A stretch of DNA of 44,406 bases, from positions 1 to 44,406 of the forward strand of contig JAHDFD010000013.1 in the NCBI GenBank assembly GCA_020628375.1, read 5' to 3'. Origin of the DNA: Chitinophagales bacterium (lineage in GTDB: Bacteria; Bacteroidota; Bacteroidia; Chitinophagales; UBA2359). Below the pieces are notes generated by a model, which saw only the letters and a program-made list of their open reading frames with translations, did no database searches and was not told the DNA's origin. Below, in pieces: positions 1 through 8,725 of this stretch; position 1 is the stretch's first letter, and each line of letters begins with the position of its first letter. The position numbers were made by a program, and so were the translations under genes.

Positions 1-52
1 AGATGGGAAAGGTACTATATTTTTACTTTTTCTAAAAATGGGTGCGGAATGA

Positions 53-1336
53 AGGTTAAATAAATATGAAGTTGCAGATTATCAATTTGACCTGTATGTT
101 TTATTTTTTGAGAAAGCTGTAACATTAACTAAAGACAATGGACTTGTGTCATTCATTACTCCTAATACTTGGTTTACTAATATATCTAACACTAAGCTAA
201 GAAAATATATAATAAACAATACTTCAATAACTGAAATAGTAGATTATTCAAATCACAAAGTTTTTTTAGATGCAGTTGTTATGACTGCAATTATAGTATT
301 TAGAAAATCAAACATTAACGATAAAATTAAAATTTTTATAGGAAATGAAACTCTAATTTTTTTACAAGAGATTAAACAGTCACTTTTTAAAGAAAATGAT
401 AATAGTGTATTTAATATTAGATTAACTGAAACAGATGTTGCAATTAAGAAAAAAATGTTAAATGAGTCTTCAAGATTAGAAGATGTGGCTTTAGTAAAAT
501 TTGGAGTTAAAATATATGAAGTTGGTAAAGGTAATCCTCCACAAAGTAAGGAAGATACTAAAAACAGAATATACGAATCTAATCATAAAATTGATGAAAC
601 ATACAAACCTTATTTAGAAGGTAAGGATGTCAACTCAAATCTTATAAATTGGAATAATAAATGGTTGAAATATGGTGAAAATTTAGCTGCACCTCGAAAC
701 AAAGAACTTTTTGAGTCTGAAAGAATACTTGTAAGAAGGATAATGGGACGTAAAATTATTTGTTCTTATATCGACAAAGAAATCATTTCAAATGCACTAT
801 TACAAATCGTAAAGCCGTTTGAACAAAATATAAGTAAATCTTTAAGTCAAATTTTAGGCTCAAAACTTATTGCATATTATTTCAAAAAAAGTTCTGACAG
901 ACAGGATAAGGTTTTTCCTGAAATTAAAATTCATGAATTAAAATCTTTACCAATCATTGTACCTAAAAATGAAATTAAATCCTCTTTAGAAGAAAAAGCC
1001 GAAACAATGCTTTCCTTAAATGAAAGTTTAAATAAGCAGAAAAACCAATTTTTGAAATTATTACAAAGCAATTTTGAAATAGAAAAGTTAAGTAAAAAAT
1101 TACAGTCGTTCTACGATCACGATTTTAAAACCTTAGTTTCAGAATTGAAGAAAAAGAAAGTAAGTTTCAATTTAGCCCAGCAAGCCGAGTGGATGGAATT
1201 TTTCGAGCAAAGCAAAGCAGCCATAAACGAACTACAAAACAAAATAACCTCCACAGATTCCGAGATTGATAAAATGGTTTATGATCTGTATGGTTTAACC
1301 GATGAAGAAATACAAATTGTGGAGGGTGCGGTTTAA
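53..1336 (+). pseudogene. Type II/IIG (Eco57I-like) DNA methyltransferase, C-terminal remnant
   Basis: The frame is open from about 53 and closed by TGA at 50-52. The first residues (KYEVADYQFDLYVLFFEKA, then the SFITPNTWF strand) match the part of Eco57I/TaqI-type N6-adenine methyltransferases just after the catalytic NPPY/W motif, so the catalytic and AdoMet-binding half is not encoded here. Residues after about 120 resemble the TaqI-like target-recognition domain (LKYGENLAAPRNKELF, SSDRQDKVFPEIKIHELKSL), followed by a helical tail. The apparent GTG start at 146 lies inside the conserved domain and is not a true start. The gene is on the chromosomal side of the element's left attachment site. 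Either it is truncated or frameshifted near base 50, or the enzyme continues upstream past a nonsense codon. Confidence 0.7.
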
Positions 1337-1582
1337 CCTCCACTTTTAAAGATATTTAAAAATGAAGCCTTAGCAGTAATATTCGGTTCGCCGTTGCGAT
1401 TGTTAAGGCTTTTTTACGGTTCGCCGTTGCGATGAATAGAGTTTAATTCAGATTTGAAGTAAACAGGTATAAAAAAGGTAAAAACTTGAATAAAGTGAAC
1501 CAATAGAATAAACCTTATGTAATTTTGTAGTTAAAAAAACAACCGTAACAAACTGAAAATCAATAAGTTACGGTCTAAATTT
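1337..1582. other. Intergenic region left of the integrative element
   Basis: No gene was recognised. It contains a 17-bp direct repeat (CGGTTCGCCGTTGCGAT at 1384-1400 and 1417-1433). Next to attL it holds the left arm (1565-1582) of an imperfect inverted repeat whose right arm (1604-1624) lies inside the element. Confidence 0.6.
1384..1433. repeat. 17-bp direct repeat, two copies 33 bp apart
   Basis: CGGTTCGCCGTTGCGAT occurs at 1384-1400 and again at 1417-1433, with unrelated sequence between. It lies 50 bp after the methyltransferase stop codon. Two copies are too few for a CRISPR; function unknown. Confidence 0.75.
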
Positions 1583-1598
1583 AGTGATCCTGTCAGGA
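1583..1598. repeat. attL core (copy of the tRNA-Arg 3' end)
   Basis: These 16 bp are identical to 22953-22968. The copy spans the discriminator base, the acceptor 3' strand and part of the T stem of the tRNA on the minus strand. In this copy the next base extends the internal palindrome to ATCCTG-T-CAGGAT. Confidence 0.85.
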
Positions 1599-1713
1599 TT
1601 CCTAAATATAGACCTCGGTAACTTTTAATAAACTTAAATAAATATTTAAGACATTAACCATCAACAACTTATGTGTTTTGTGGTTTTTTACGATTTATTT
1701 AGATTTACAAAAT

Positions 1714-1733
1714 GTTAGGTACATTGTTAGGGC
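1714..1733 (+). promoter_or_regulatory. Putative arm-type integrase site (left)
   Basis: The site is two GTTAGG-containing half repeats 12 bp apart. It matches the site at 22878-22897 at 18 of 20 positions, in the same orientation. It overlaps the likely -33 region of the integrase promoter, so integrase binding could repress its own gene. Inferred from position and repetition only. Confidence 0.5.
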
Positions 1734-1756
1734 GTTTTTTAAATGTACTAACTTTG
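1724..1756 (+). promoter_or_regulatory. Bacteroidota-type promoter of the integrase gene
   Basis: TAACTTTG at 1749-1756 fits the TAnnTTTG -7 consensus, with TTG at 1724-1726 upstream (22-bp gap, slightly long). The ATG follows only four bases after the -7 element, so the transcript should be leaderless or nearly so. Confidence 0.6.
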
Positions 1757-1760
1757 CACT

Positions 1761-2972
1761 ATGGCAACTATCAAAGCAATTATAAAGAAATCAAGAGTTA
1801 AAAAGAATGGAGAAGCTCCTATTATACTTCGTATAATTAAGGACAGAAGTAATGGAGAAATATCACTAAAAAGGGCTATTCCAGAAAAATATTGGGATTC
1901 AAACAAAGGACTCTCAAAATCTAACTATCCAGTAAGTACAGCATTAAATGCTTTGATTAGAAAAGAGTGTTCTAATATCCAATCTATTATTGATAAGTTT
2001 GAAATTGAAGGAGAAGAATATACCATTAGAAATGTAATAGATAAATACAGAGGTGTTGATCTACAGAGTAATAAAAGCACAATTACTTTAGCTCAATATT
2101 TTAAAGAATACTTAGAAAGTAATCCTACTGATATTGGATTAGGTGCTATGAAGTATTACAAGACCGTTTACACACAACTCTCTAAATTATTTAAAAGAGT
2201 GAAGTTATCAGATGTTTCAGTTAAGCATTTGAAGAAATATGAGAACTACCTGAAAGGAATCGGCAACCAACAGAATACCATTCATGGCAGATTGAAGGTT
2301 TTGAGAAAGATCCTGTATAAAGCAAAAAAAGAAGGTTTGATAGTAACTAATCCTTTTGAAAACTACTCTATAAAACAAGAAAAAACAAGACGTACCTTTC
2401 TAGTAGAAGACGAGATCAATACTTTGGCTGAATTAGAACTCACACAAGAAAGCTACAAACTAGTTAGAGATATGTTTGTCTTTGCTTGTTTTAGTGGTAT
2501 CAGATTTAGTGATGTTGCACGTTTAAGGGTTAATAACATAGTTCCTAAAAATGACCATTATTATCTTTCATTCAGAATAGCTAAAACAAAAGAGGTGCTA
2601 ACTTTTAAATTACCAAGTAGAGCTAAAGAAATGGTTGATAAATACAATGACCTTTCAAACCAAGAAGCCTTACTATTTCCTATATTAGCTGAAAAAGTAT
2701 TTAAAGATGAAAAGAAGTTATTTAACCAGATTTCATCAAAAAATGCTTACTTTAACAAAGTATTAAAGTTATTAGCTGAAAAAGCTGGAGTAACTAAACA
2801 TTTAAGTTTTCACATTTCCAGACATACTTTTGCTACTGTTGCTTTAAGTCGTGGAGTGCCTATTGAAGTATTATCTAAATTATTAGGACACGCTGATTTA
2901 AAGACCACTCAGATTTATGGAAAAATAATGGATAAAGCAAAAGATGATGCGATGGATAAATTTGATTTTTGA
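1761..2972 (+). CDS. Tyrosine recombinase/integrase of the element
   Basis: A 403-aa site-specific recombinase that would integrate and excise the element at the tRNA-Arg 3' end. The N-terminal arm-binding domain is residues 1-90, the SAM-like core-binding domain about 100-205 and the catalytic domain 215-400. The active-site set is complete: R248 (SGIRFSDV), H351 and R354 (HISRH), H377 (LGHADLKTT), nucleophile Y386 (QIYGK). Length and layout match Bacteroidota phage_int_SAM_5-type integrases. The gene begins 163 bp from attL and points into the element. ATG at 1761 is the natural start, directly after a TAACTTTG -7 box. Its stop overlaps the next start by one base (TGATG), so the downstream gene is probably translationally coupled. 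Confidence 0.93.
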   Translation: MATIKAIIKKSRVKKNGEAPIILRIIKDRSNGEISLKRAIPEKYWDSNKGLSKSNYPVSTALNALIRKECSNIQSIIDKFEIEGEEYTIRNVIDKYRGVDLQSNKSTITLAQYFKEYLESNPTDIGLGAMKYYKTVYTQLSKLFKRVKLSDVSVKHLKKYENYLKGIGNQQNTIHGRLKVLRKILYKAKKEGLIVTNPFENYSIKQEKTRRTFLVEDEINTLAELELTQESYKLVRDMFVFACFSGIRFSDVARLRVNNIVPKNDHYYLSFRIAKTKEVLTFKLPSRAKEMVDKYNDLSNQEALLFPILAEKVFKDEKKLFNQISSKNAYFNKVLKLLAEKAGVTKHLSFHISRHTFATVALSRGVPIEVLSKLLGHADLKTTQIYGKIMDKAKDDAMDKFDF

Positions 2973-4306
2973 TGAGCTGGGGAACAACAGAATATGATGA
3001 ATTGAAAGAAGCATTTACAGGCTTCAATTATCACATAAAAGATATGAATCCTCCTTTTGTTGATAATGCTTTTGATGAGATGGCTAATATTAGCTATGAA
3101 ATATCCGCAGGTAATCCAGATAATTTAGTAAACTTCACCATAAATAATCAATATCCACACCATTACGAAGCTCAACTAAATAAAAGCTATAAAGAGTTTT
3201 CAAAACGTATTGATTCTGATAAACTGGAAGACGTGTATAATGATATTCATTATATTGAAAAACTGACTGAAGGAATAAAGTATATTGCTACACAAATAAC
3301 AAAGACAAAAAATATAAAAGCCAAATTAGCTGATTTTACATTTGAATACAGGGACTTTGACACCGAAAATGATGATGGTAACAATGGTCCAGTCATTAAA
3401 GTGCCTCATCCAAAGTATGCAGTAAAACTACCTGAACTATATAAGTTACGAATAAAATTGGGTGTTAGAATTATTAATCTTTTAAACGATAAGAAAGTAG
3501 CCATTGAAAAGTATGAGAAAACCAAACTTAGAGAAGAAGAACATATACACACTCGATTACTAAAGGTATTTCAATCTGATTTTAAAGTAGTTAGTTCAGT
3601 TAGCTATGAATATGATAAAGACAAAAACACAGTAAGAGAGGTTTCTGGTGATTTAATTGTATTTTTTAATCTAATCCACCTTGAGAAGCTATTTAAAAAG
3701 TTTAAAATTAAAATTAATAACCAAATTCTAAATAGAGAAATACCAGACCTTGTTAAATATATTAGTAGCTTACATTATCAATATATAAAGGTAGAATCTA
3801 AGTTGATTGATTTAGAAGATATAAAAGCAACAGCTCCATTTGAAGAAACTATTTCCCAAGCACACAAAGACGAAAATGGAGTATTTCATCCAGTATATAT
3901 TGAAATAAAAGAAGGAGATGAACATAATCATAAAATTTATTATGACTGTAAAAAGTTTAATGATATTCACGAGGCTATCATTTCATTCTTGGAGGAAAAA
4001 TTAGAAGAATTAAACTATGAACCTCAGCTATTTAAAAAAGTGAAAACAACTTTTAATGTTGAGCAGTTATCTTGTCTTTTTAATCAGCTTGATAAGGTTG
4101 GAGTTCTATTAACTCACCCTAAAAACAAGGCTGGAACAAAAAGAGATTTAGCTAAAATTATTATATCATCATTTAGAACTCCTGGAAAAGATGACTTAAA
4201 GGAAAGCAATACCTATAATTCCTTTTCAAAAGTACCTACACAAAAAGATATAAGTGAGTTAATTAAAAAGCTCCAAGAGATAATAGATAATCTGAATCAG
4301 CTGTAA
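2972..4306 (+). CDS. Hypothetical protein co-transcribed with the integrase
   Basis: A 444-aa charged, mostly helical protein without signal peptide or membrane segment. ATG at 2972 overlaps the integrase TGA by one base and is preferred over an in-frame TTG one codon earlier. No catalytic motif was recognised. The last ~90 residues (FNVEQLSCLFNQL, then a segment about starting over with resistant-like helices and a SELIKKLQEII tail) recall the C-terminal part of regulators and accessory proteins of Bacteroidota mobile elements such as RteC-like proteins, but this is a weak impression. Coupling to int suggests a role in integration or excision control. Confidence 0.8.
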   Translation: MSWGTTEYDELKEAFTGFNYHIKDMNPPFVDNAFDEMANISYEISAGNPDNLVNFTINNQYPHHYEAQLNKSYKEFSKRIDSDKLEDVYNDIHYIEKLTEGIKYIATQITKTKNIKAKLADFTFEYRDFDTENDDGNNGPVIKVPHPKYAVKLPELYKLRIKLGVRIINLLNDKKVAIEKYEKTKLREEEHIHTRLLKVFQSDFKVVSSVSYEYDKDKNTVREVSGDLIVFFNLIHLEKLFKKFKIKINNQILNREIPDLVKYISSLHYQYIKVESKLIDLEDIKATAPFEETISQAHKDENGVFHPVYIEIKEGDEHNHKIYYDCKKFNDIHEAIISFLEEKLEELNYEPQLFKKVKTTFNVEQLSCLFNQLDKVGVLLTHPKNKAGTKRDLAKIIISSFRTPGKDDLKESNTYNSFSKVPTQKDISELIKKLQEIIDNLNQL

Positions 4307-4541
4307 TCTTACAAATAACCACTACACTTCCTTGACAATTTCAAAGGGTTGTACAACCCAGTACAACTGTTCAACCATAATGTTTTAGTTCAATTTTGTT
4401 GCGTCTTTCAGAATAAACTGAAGGCGTAAACAGACAAAATATGTACAGAAACAAAGAACCTCCAAGTGGTGCGGAGTATAAAAATCACCACTTAATAATT
4501 AATAGAGTTGAGGCTCTGAATAATAAATAAAATAAAAATTT
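4307..4541 (+). other. Regulatory-looking gap with short hairpins before the replication module
   Basis: It holds a TTGTACAA palindrome with a second GTACAAC copy near 4350-4370. A hairpin lies around 4403-4425 (TCTTTCAG / CTGAAGG). A perfect 8-bp inverted repeat AAGTGGTG / CACCACTT lies at about 4473-4492. A possible 29-aa ORF spans 4441-4530. These could be operator sites for the HTH protein encoded next; that is inference. Confidence 0.4.
4441..4530 (+). CDS. Possible 29-aa small protein
   Basis: ATG at 4441 opens a 29-codon frame ending with TAA at 4528-4530, 11 bp before the HTH gene. The peptide begins MYRNKEPPSGAEYKNHH. The frame covers the 8-bp inverted repeat in this gap, so it may instead be non-coding leader. 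No family recognised. Confidence 0.25.
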   Translation: MYRNKEPPSGAEYKNHHLIINRVEALNNK

Positions 4542-4826
4542 ATGAAAATAGACTTTTTAACAAAAGATGATCTGCAAGACTTGAAAGCAGAATTACTTGC
4601 TGAAATATTAGAGGCAATAAAGCAAAATAATAAGCCAGCGAAGAAAGACTGGCTAAGTGAGCGAGAAGCTCAACAGTATTTAGGCGTCTGTAAAACGACC
4701 TTATGGAAATATCGACGAGACGGCTTGATTCCGTTCTCGCAAATCAACAGAAAAACAAATTATCTGAGAGCTGACTTGGATGATTTTTTGAAAAGAAACA
4801 GCACTAAAAACACATTCAATGATTAA
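4542..4826 (+). CDS. HTH (excisionase/MerR-like, HTH_17) DNA-binding protein
   Basis: A 94-aa protein. Residues 1-30 form a charged helix. Residues 38-90 form a winged HTH of the excisionase/MerR type (WLSEREAQQYLGVCKTTLWK, then YRRDGLIPFSQIN and a wing ending YLRADLDDFLKR). Such proteins act in Bacteroidota elements as excisionases or transcription regulators. The reading frame overlaps the following primase-like gene by 8 bp, so the two are likely translated together. Whether it controls excision or replication-gene expression cannot be told from sequence. Confidence 0.85.
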   Translation: MKIDFLTKDDLQDLKAELLAEILEAIKQNNKPAKKDWLSEREAQQYLGVCKTTLWKYRRDGLIPFSQINRKTNYLRADLDDFLKRNSTKNTFND

Positions 4827-7041
4827 TGTATCATTAATACATAGATTCAATACTGTAACAAAAAATATTACAGTAGCACATGTAGCTAATGCTATTAAGA
4901 GAGGTGAAACCAAAAGGTTGAACTTAAAGAAAAACATCGAGGACATCCGCCAGTTTAAGGCTGATGGTAAAAAAGAAAATGCGGACAGAATCAAAATGGG
5001 ATTACCTGCGGTTACTTTTCAAGGTACATTTGACGCAACGAGAAAGGCGGATAACATAGCCCAGTACAATCATTGCGTGATACTTGATTTTGACCACATT
5101 GAAGATATTGATAAAGTAAAACAAATAATAAGTGAGTGTCAGAATACACATCTGGCATTCACTTCACCTTCGGGTGATGGCTTAAAAGTATTAGTAAAAG
5201 TTGATTCAGAACTTGAATATCACTTACAGGCATTTCAGCAGGTCGTTAATTTTTATGAGGAATTGACAGGAGCAGAAATAGACCAATCAGGTAAGGATGT
5301 AGCTCGTTTGACTTTTCTTAGCTATGATCCAGAGCTTTATTATAATCCAGATTCAGAAATATTTACTGTTGATACTTCCATTGAATTAGAACCTAAGTCA
5401 GTTAAGGGTAAAGTACAAATTGAAAATCCGATTGGACTTGCTCAAGATGCTGACTTTGAAGCAATAGTTCAATTTACTCAACAGCATACACCTTATGAAG
5501 AAGGGAACAGAAATAATCATTTACACCTTTTGGCGAATAACTGTAATCGTCAAGGAATAGAACAGAGTGAAGCATTAGAGCTGATTGAGGCAAAATATGA
5601 TGAACACGAGAATCCAAGTGAGATTGTAATAACTGTAAATTCAGCCTATAAAAATGAAGAGGAATTTGGAAGTAATAATAAGGAATCGGCAGGATTGGCA
5701 GAATTGGCACTTATGCCTAAACACTTTTGGTCAAATACACCAACACTTCCAGATGACATTTTTCAGTCGTTGCCTAAATTATTGAAAGATGGAACTGATT
5801 TATTTGATATAAAGCGTGAACGAGATGTATTCTTCTTGGGTGCGTTGGTTGGTTTATCTGGTTGTTTGCCAAACGTCAGCGGTGTTTATGACGCTAATAC
5901 AGTTTACCCAAATCTGTATTTGTTTATAACTGCTCCACCAGCAAGTGGTAAAGGCACTTTGAACCACTCAAAGTCAATAATAGACCGTATCCATAAAGAG
6001 AAGCAGGAACAGTTTGTTTTGGAAATGAATAAGTACAAATCAAATGTTAAAGCTTGTGAGGCAGATGAAAACTGTAACTCAACTTATGTAGAACCAGAGT
6101 TAGACTTGTTAATTGTTCCTGCTGATGCAAGTTCTTCTGCAATGATTAAAGCATTGAAAGACAACAATGAAAATATAATTATCATTGAAACGGAAGCAGA
6201 TACTCTGGTGAACACTTTGAAGAAAGATTGGGCAGGATATGACGATATGTTAAGGAAAGCATTTCAACATGAAAAAATCTCTAATCTACGTAAAACAGAC
6301 AATGAACATAATGAAGTTGAGAACCCAAAAATTGCAGTTATTATTTCAGGCACTCCTAATCAGCTCAAAAGGTTAATCAATGATGCTGAAAATGGTTTAT
6401 TCAGTAGGTTTTTATATTATGGATTTGTAACTGATAGAGTTTGGAAGAACCCCTTTGCTAACGCTTCAAACAAGATACCTGAAACAATTGAAAGAATATC
6501 TAAATCGGCATTGGACTTCTACAAATTTAGCCTTGAAAACCCTTTTGAATTATCATTCAACGCAGAACAAGCTCAGATTCATTTTGAAACTTTTGGACCT
6601 CTCTTTGAAGGAGAATTAGATAATGAGTATGAAAGCGGTGTAATTGCTCGTATGGGTTTGATTTGCTTTAGAATCTGTATGGTACTGACCGCTATTAGAC
6701 GATATGAAAATGTAGATTTATCAAATAAATTAGTTTGTGATGATATAGACTTTATGATTGCTATTGAGCTGTGCAAAACGCTTTATCAACATTCTAAACA
6801 AGGTCTAACATTCATATCGAAAGGAAAAGCAATTTCAAAAGAAGAACGTTTTTTTAAAATGTTACCTGAGAATTTTAGAAGATCTGAAGCCAATATAATT
6901 GGTAGCCAATTAGGAATTAAGGAGCGTACCGTTTACGATAGATTAAAACAGTTACAGATAGAAGGACAAATAGCATCTGTAAAAAAAGGGCAATACGAAA
7001 AGGTAAATGGCAAGAGTGCCATTCCTGCCGTTTCTGCCTAA
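4819..7041 (+). CDS. VirE-N/BT4734-like and DUF3987 protein (primase/helicase-like)
   Basis: A 740-aa two-domain protein typical of Bacteroidota mobile elements. The N-terminal ~170 residues match the BT4734-like/VirE N-terminal domain (FQGTFDATRKADNI, HCVILDFDHIED, AFTSPSGDGLKVLVKV), related to primase-polymerase folds. The rest is DUF3987 with a Walker A motif A375-S-G-K-G-T380 (APPASGKGT), an acidic strand IIIIETEADTL and a C-terminal HTH-like segment (ERTVYDRLKQLQIEGQIASV). It probably primes or unwinds DNA during element replication. It overlaps the HTH gene by 8 bp and is followed 50 bp later by the second primase/helicase-type gene. Domain assignment is by recognition; biochemical role is inferred. 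Confidence 0.88.
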   Translation: MINVSLIHRFNTVTKNITVAHVANAIKRGETKRLNLKKNIEDIRQFKADGKKENADRIKMGLPAVTFQGTFDATRKADNIAQYNHCVILDFDHIEDIDKVKQIISECQNTHLAFTSPSGDGLKVLVKVDSELEYHLQAFQQVVNFYEELTGAEIDQSGKDVARLTFLSYDPELYYNPDSEIFTVDTSIELEPKSVKGKVQIENPIGLAQDADFEAIVQFTQQHTPYEEGNRNNHLHLLANNCNRQGIEQSEALELIEAKYDEHENPSEIVITVNSAYKNEEEFGSNNKESAGLAELALMPKHFWSNTPTLPDDIFQSLPKLLKDGTDLFDIKRERDVFFLGALVGLSGCLPNVSGVYDANTVYPNLYLFITAPPASGKGTLNHSKSIIDRIHKEKQEQFVLEMNKYKSNVKACEADENCNSTYVEPELDLLIVPADASSSAMIKALKDNNENIIIIETEADTLVNTLKKDWAGYDDMLRKAFQHEKISNLRKTDNEHNEVENPKIAVIISGTPNQLKRLINDAENGLFSRFLYYGFVTDRVWKNPFANASNKIPETIERISKSALDFYKFSLENPFELSFNAEQAQIHFETFGPLFEGELDNEYESGVIARMGLICFRICMVLTAIRRYENVDLSNKLVCDDIDFMIAIELCKTLYQHSKQGLTFISKGKAISKEERFFKMLPENFRRSEANIIGSQLGIKERTVYDRLKQLQIEGQIASVKKGQYEKVNGKSAIPAVSA

Positions 7042-7091
7042 AATAATAAGGGGTGGTAATGAACTGCCCCACTTTTTTAAAATTTTAAATC

Positions 7092-8526
7092 ATGAATATT
7101 AATATTAACAAAATCAACTATAATTACAACCAATCACCTTTCATTGTATTCTGGGAAAATAACAATAGCACCCACTGAACTACTACGGTTATTTGAACAC
7201 TTCGGATTTAAGAAATTGCGTAGAGACACCAAGTCATTTGCTTGGATAAACATAACAAATAACATCTCAACTGAAATAGATGAAGTTGAATTAATGGATT
7301 GCATACGTGGGTATCTAACGCACTACGAGCAGTTTGATGTACTAAATGCCTTATTCAAGGGAGCTAATAAAATCAATGCCTATCTAATGAAATGGTTAAA
7401 GGCAGAAGATATTGAATTTTACCGTGACTCTAAAGATGCAGTTTGCTTCTTCTTCCAGAATGGTTTTCTTGAGATAACAGCAGAAGGTATGAATTTGAAG
7501 CCATACAACGAGTTAACAAAGCCTGTATGGCGAAATCAAATCAAAGACCACAGCTTCACTATTGAACAAGCTACTGGCGACTTTCATCAGTTTCTTAACA
7601 ACTTAGCTAATCAAGATGAACACCGTTTCAAGGTGCTTCAATCTCACATCGGGTATATGATTTCAACCTATAAAAATCCTGCTTACCAACGAGCTTGGAT
7701 TGTTACGGATAAGAATGTAGGGTTCACAGCATCGGCAAATGGTGGAACGGGCAAGAGCCTAATTTCAAAAGCACTGGCTGTTGTAAGAGATACTGTTGAT
7801 ATTGATGGCAAGTCAATCAAGAAACGATTAAAATCTTGGTATCTGTGGGAGAAGGTTAACCGTGATACTTGTATCATCAATTTACAAGATTATCAGAAGG
7901 GCGTTGAGTTCTCCAATTTCTACTCAATTATTACTGATGGTTTTGATATTCAGAAACGAGGCAAGGCAATTCTACGTCTGGACTATTCAGAATCGCCTAA
8001 GCTAATGATAAGTAGCAATCATCCGGTTGTGGGCGATATTGGCAACTCAGATGCAAGACGTAGATTAGAGTTTGAAGTAAGCGACCACTACAATAGTTTT
8101 AACACGCCTGTAGATGAGTTTGGTAAACTGTTCTTTTTGGAATGGAACACCACCGATTGGAACAATTTTTACGCTACTATGGCTTACTGCTCTCAGGTGT
8201 TTTTACAGGAAGGAGCTATACAAGCTGAACCTTACAATTTTGGCTTCCGTCATATTGCTTCTCAAACAGGACCAATGTTCGTGGCATTTGCTGATAAGTA
8301 TTTAATTGAAGGAAACAGATTTGAGAAGGCAGAGTTATTAGGAATGCTCAAATCGGAATATCCAGATTACGCTAATGTAACAACCAACCGCCTGAAGAAG
8401 TATATTGATATTTATGCTCGATACCGTAACAAAAATATTGAGCAGAAGTACAGTAACGGTAAGAATTTGGTAATTGTAAATGCAGTAGAAACAGCTTCCG
8501 TTGTTGCTAACTTATTTGCTGTCTAA
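7092..8526 (+). CDS. Primase-helicase family protein (DUF5906-like), frameshifted near the start
   Basis: The product resembles element-encoded primase-helicases. The Walker A GGTGKS (bases 7741-7758) sits in an AAA+/SF3-like core that continues with IDGKSIKKRLKSWYLW, an acidic strand (CIINLQDYQ) and a sensor-like LMISSNHP. The long frame has no ATG and could start only at TTG 7144. An ATG at 7092 opens the expected N-terminus (MNININK, then SPFIVFW) in another frame. Removing one A from the run 7156-7159 joins them as FIVFWEITIAPTELLRLF, giving 477 aa. The gene is therefore either mutated, affected by a homopolymer sequencing error, or shifted in translation. It follows the DUF3987 gene and likely serves element replication. 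Confidence 0.8.
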
Positions 8527-8725
8527 CAGTGAGAAAGTGAGTTTTTTTTCCTTGTACAGTAATAACTTTTACAAACACCAAAAATGTAAAGTGTTGATAA
8601 TGAGAAAAGTTACAATTTGTGTTTTGCTTTCGGTGAAGTAAACTAAAAACCTCACTTTCTAACTGATAAAGGTAGTCGCTTAATTGTGGCTACCTTTTTT
8701 TATATTAGCATATTCAAATACAACT
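8527..8725. other. Structured non-coding stretch after the replication genes
   Basis: A 15-bp inverted repeat with one mismatch (8528-8541 region against 8652-8666: GAGAAAGTGAG / CTCACTTTCT) encloses ~110 bp that itself contains short complementary segments (ACTTTTACA / TGTAAAGT; TAACTTTT / AAAAGTTA). It could be a structured RNA, a replication origin or a transcription-end structure. No coding potential seen. Confidence 0.4.
8668..8703 (+). terminator. Rho-independent terminator
   Basis: Stem AAAGGTAG (8668-8675) / CTACCTTT (8690-8697) with a 14-nt loop, followed by a run of T. It ends the replication operon just before the YhcG gene. Confidence 0.8.

Noticed and set aside
1384..1433. Possible CRISPR fragment
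   Set aside because: Only two 17-bp copies, no further units and no cas genes in the window.
4701..4994. 97-aa minus-strand ORF
   Set aside because: Lies antisense across the HTH and primase-like genes, whose frames show clear domains; a shadow.
4819..8526. Phage late genes or conjugation genes
   Set aside because: The recognised domains are primase/helicase types; no structural or transfer motifs were found.
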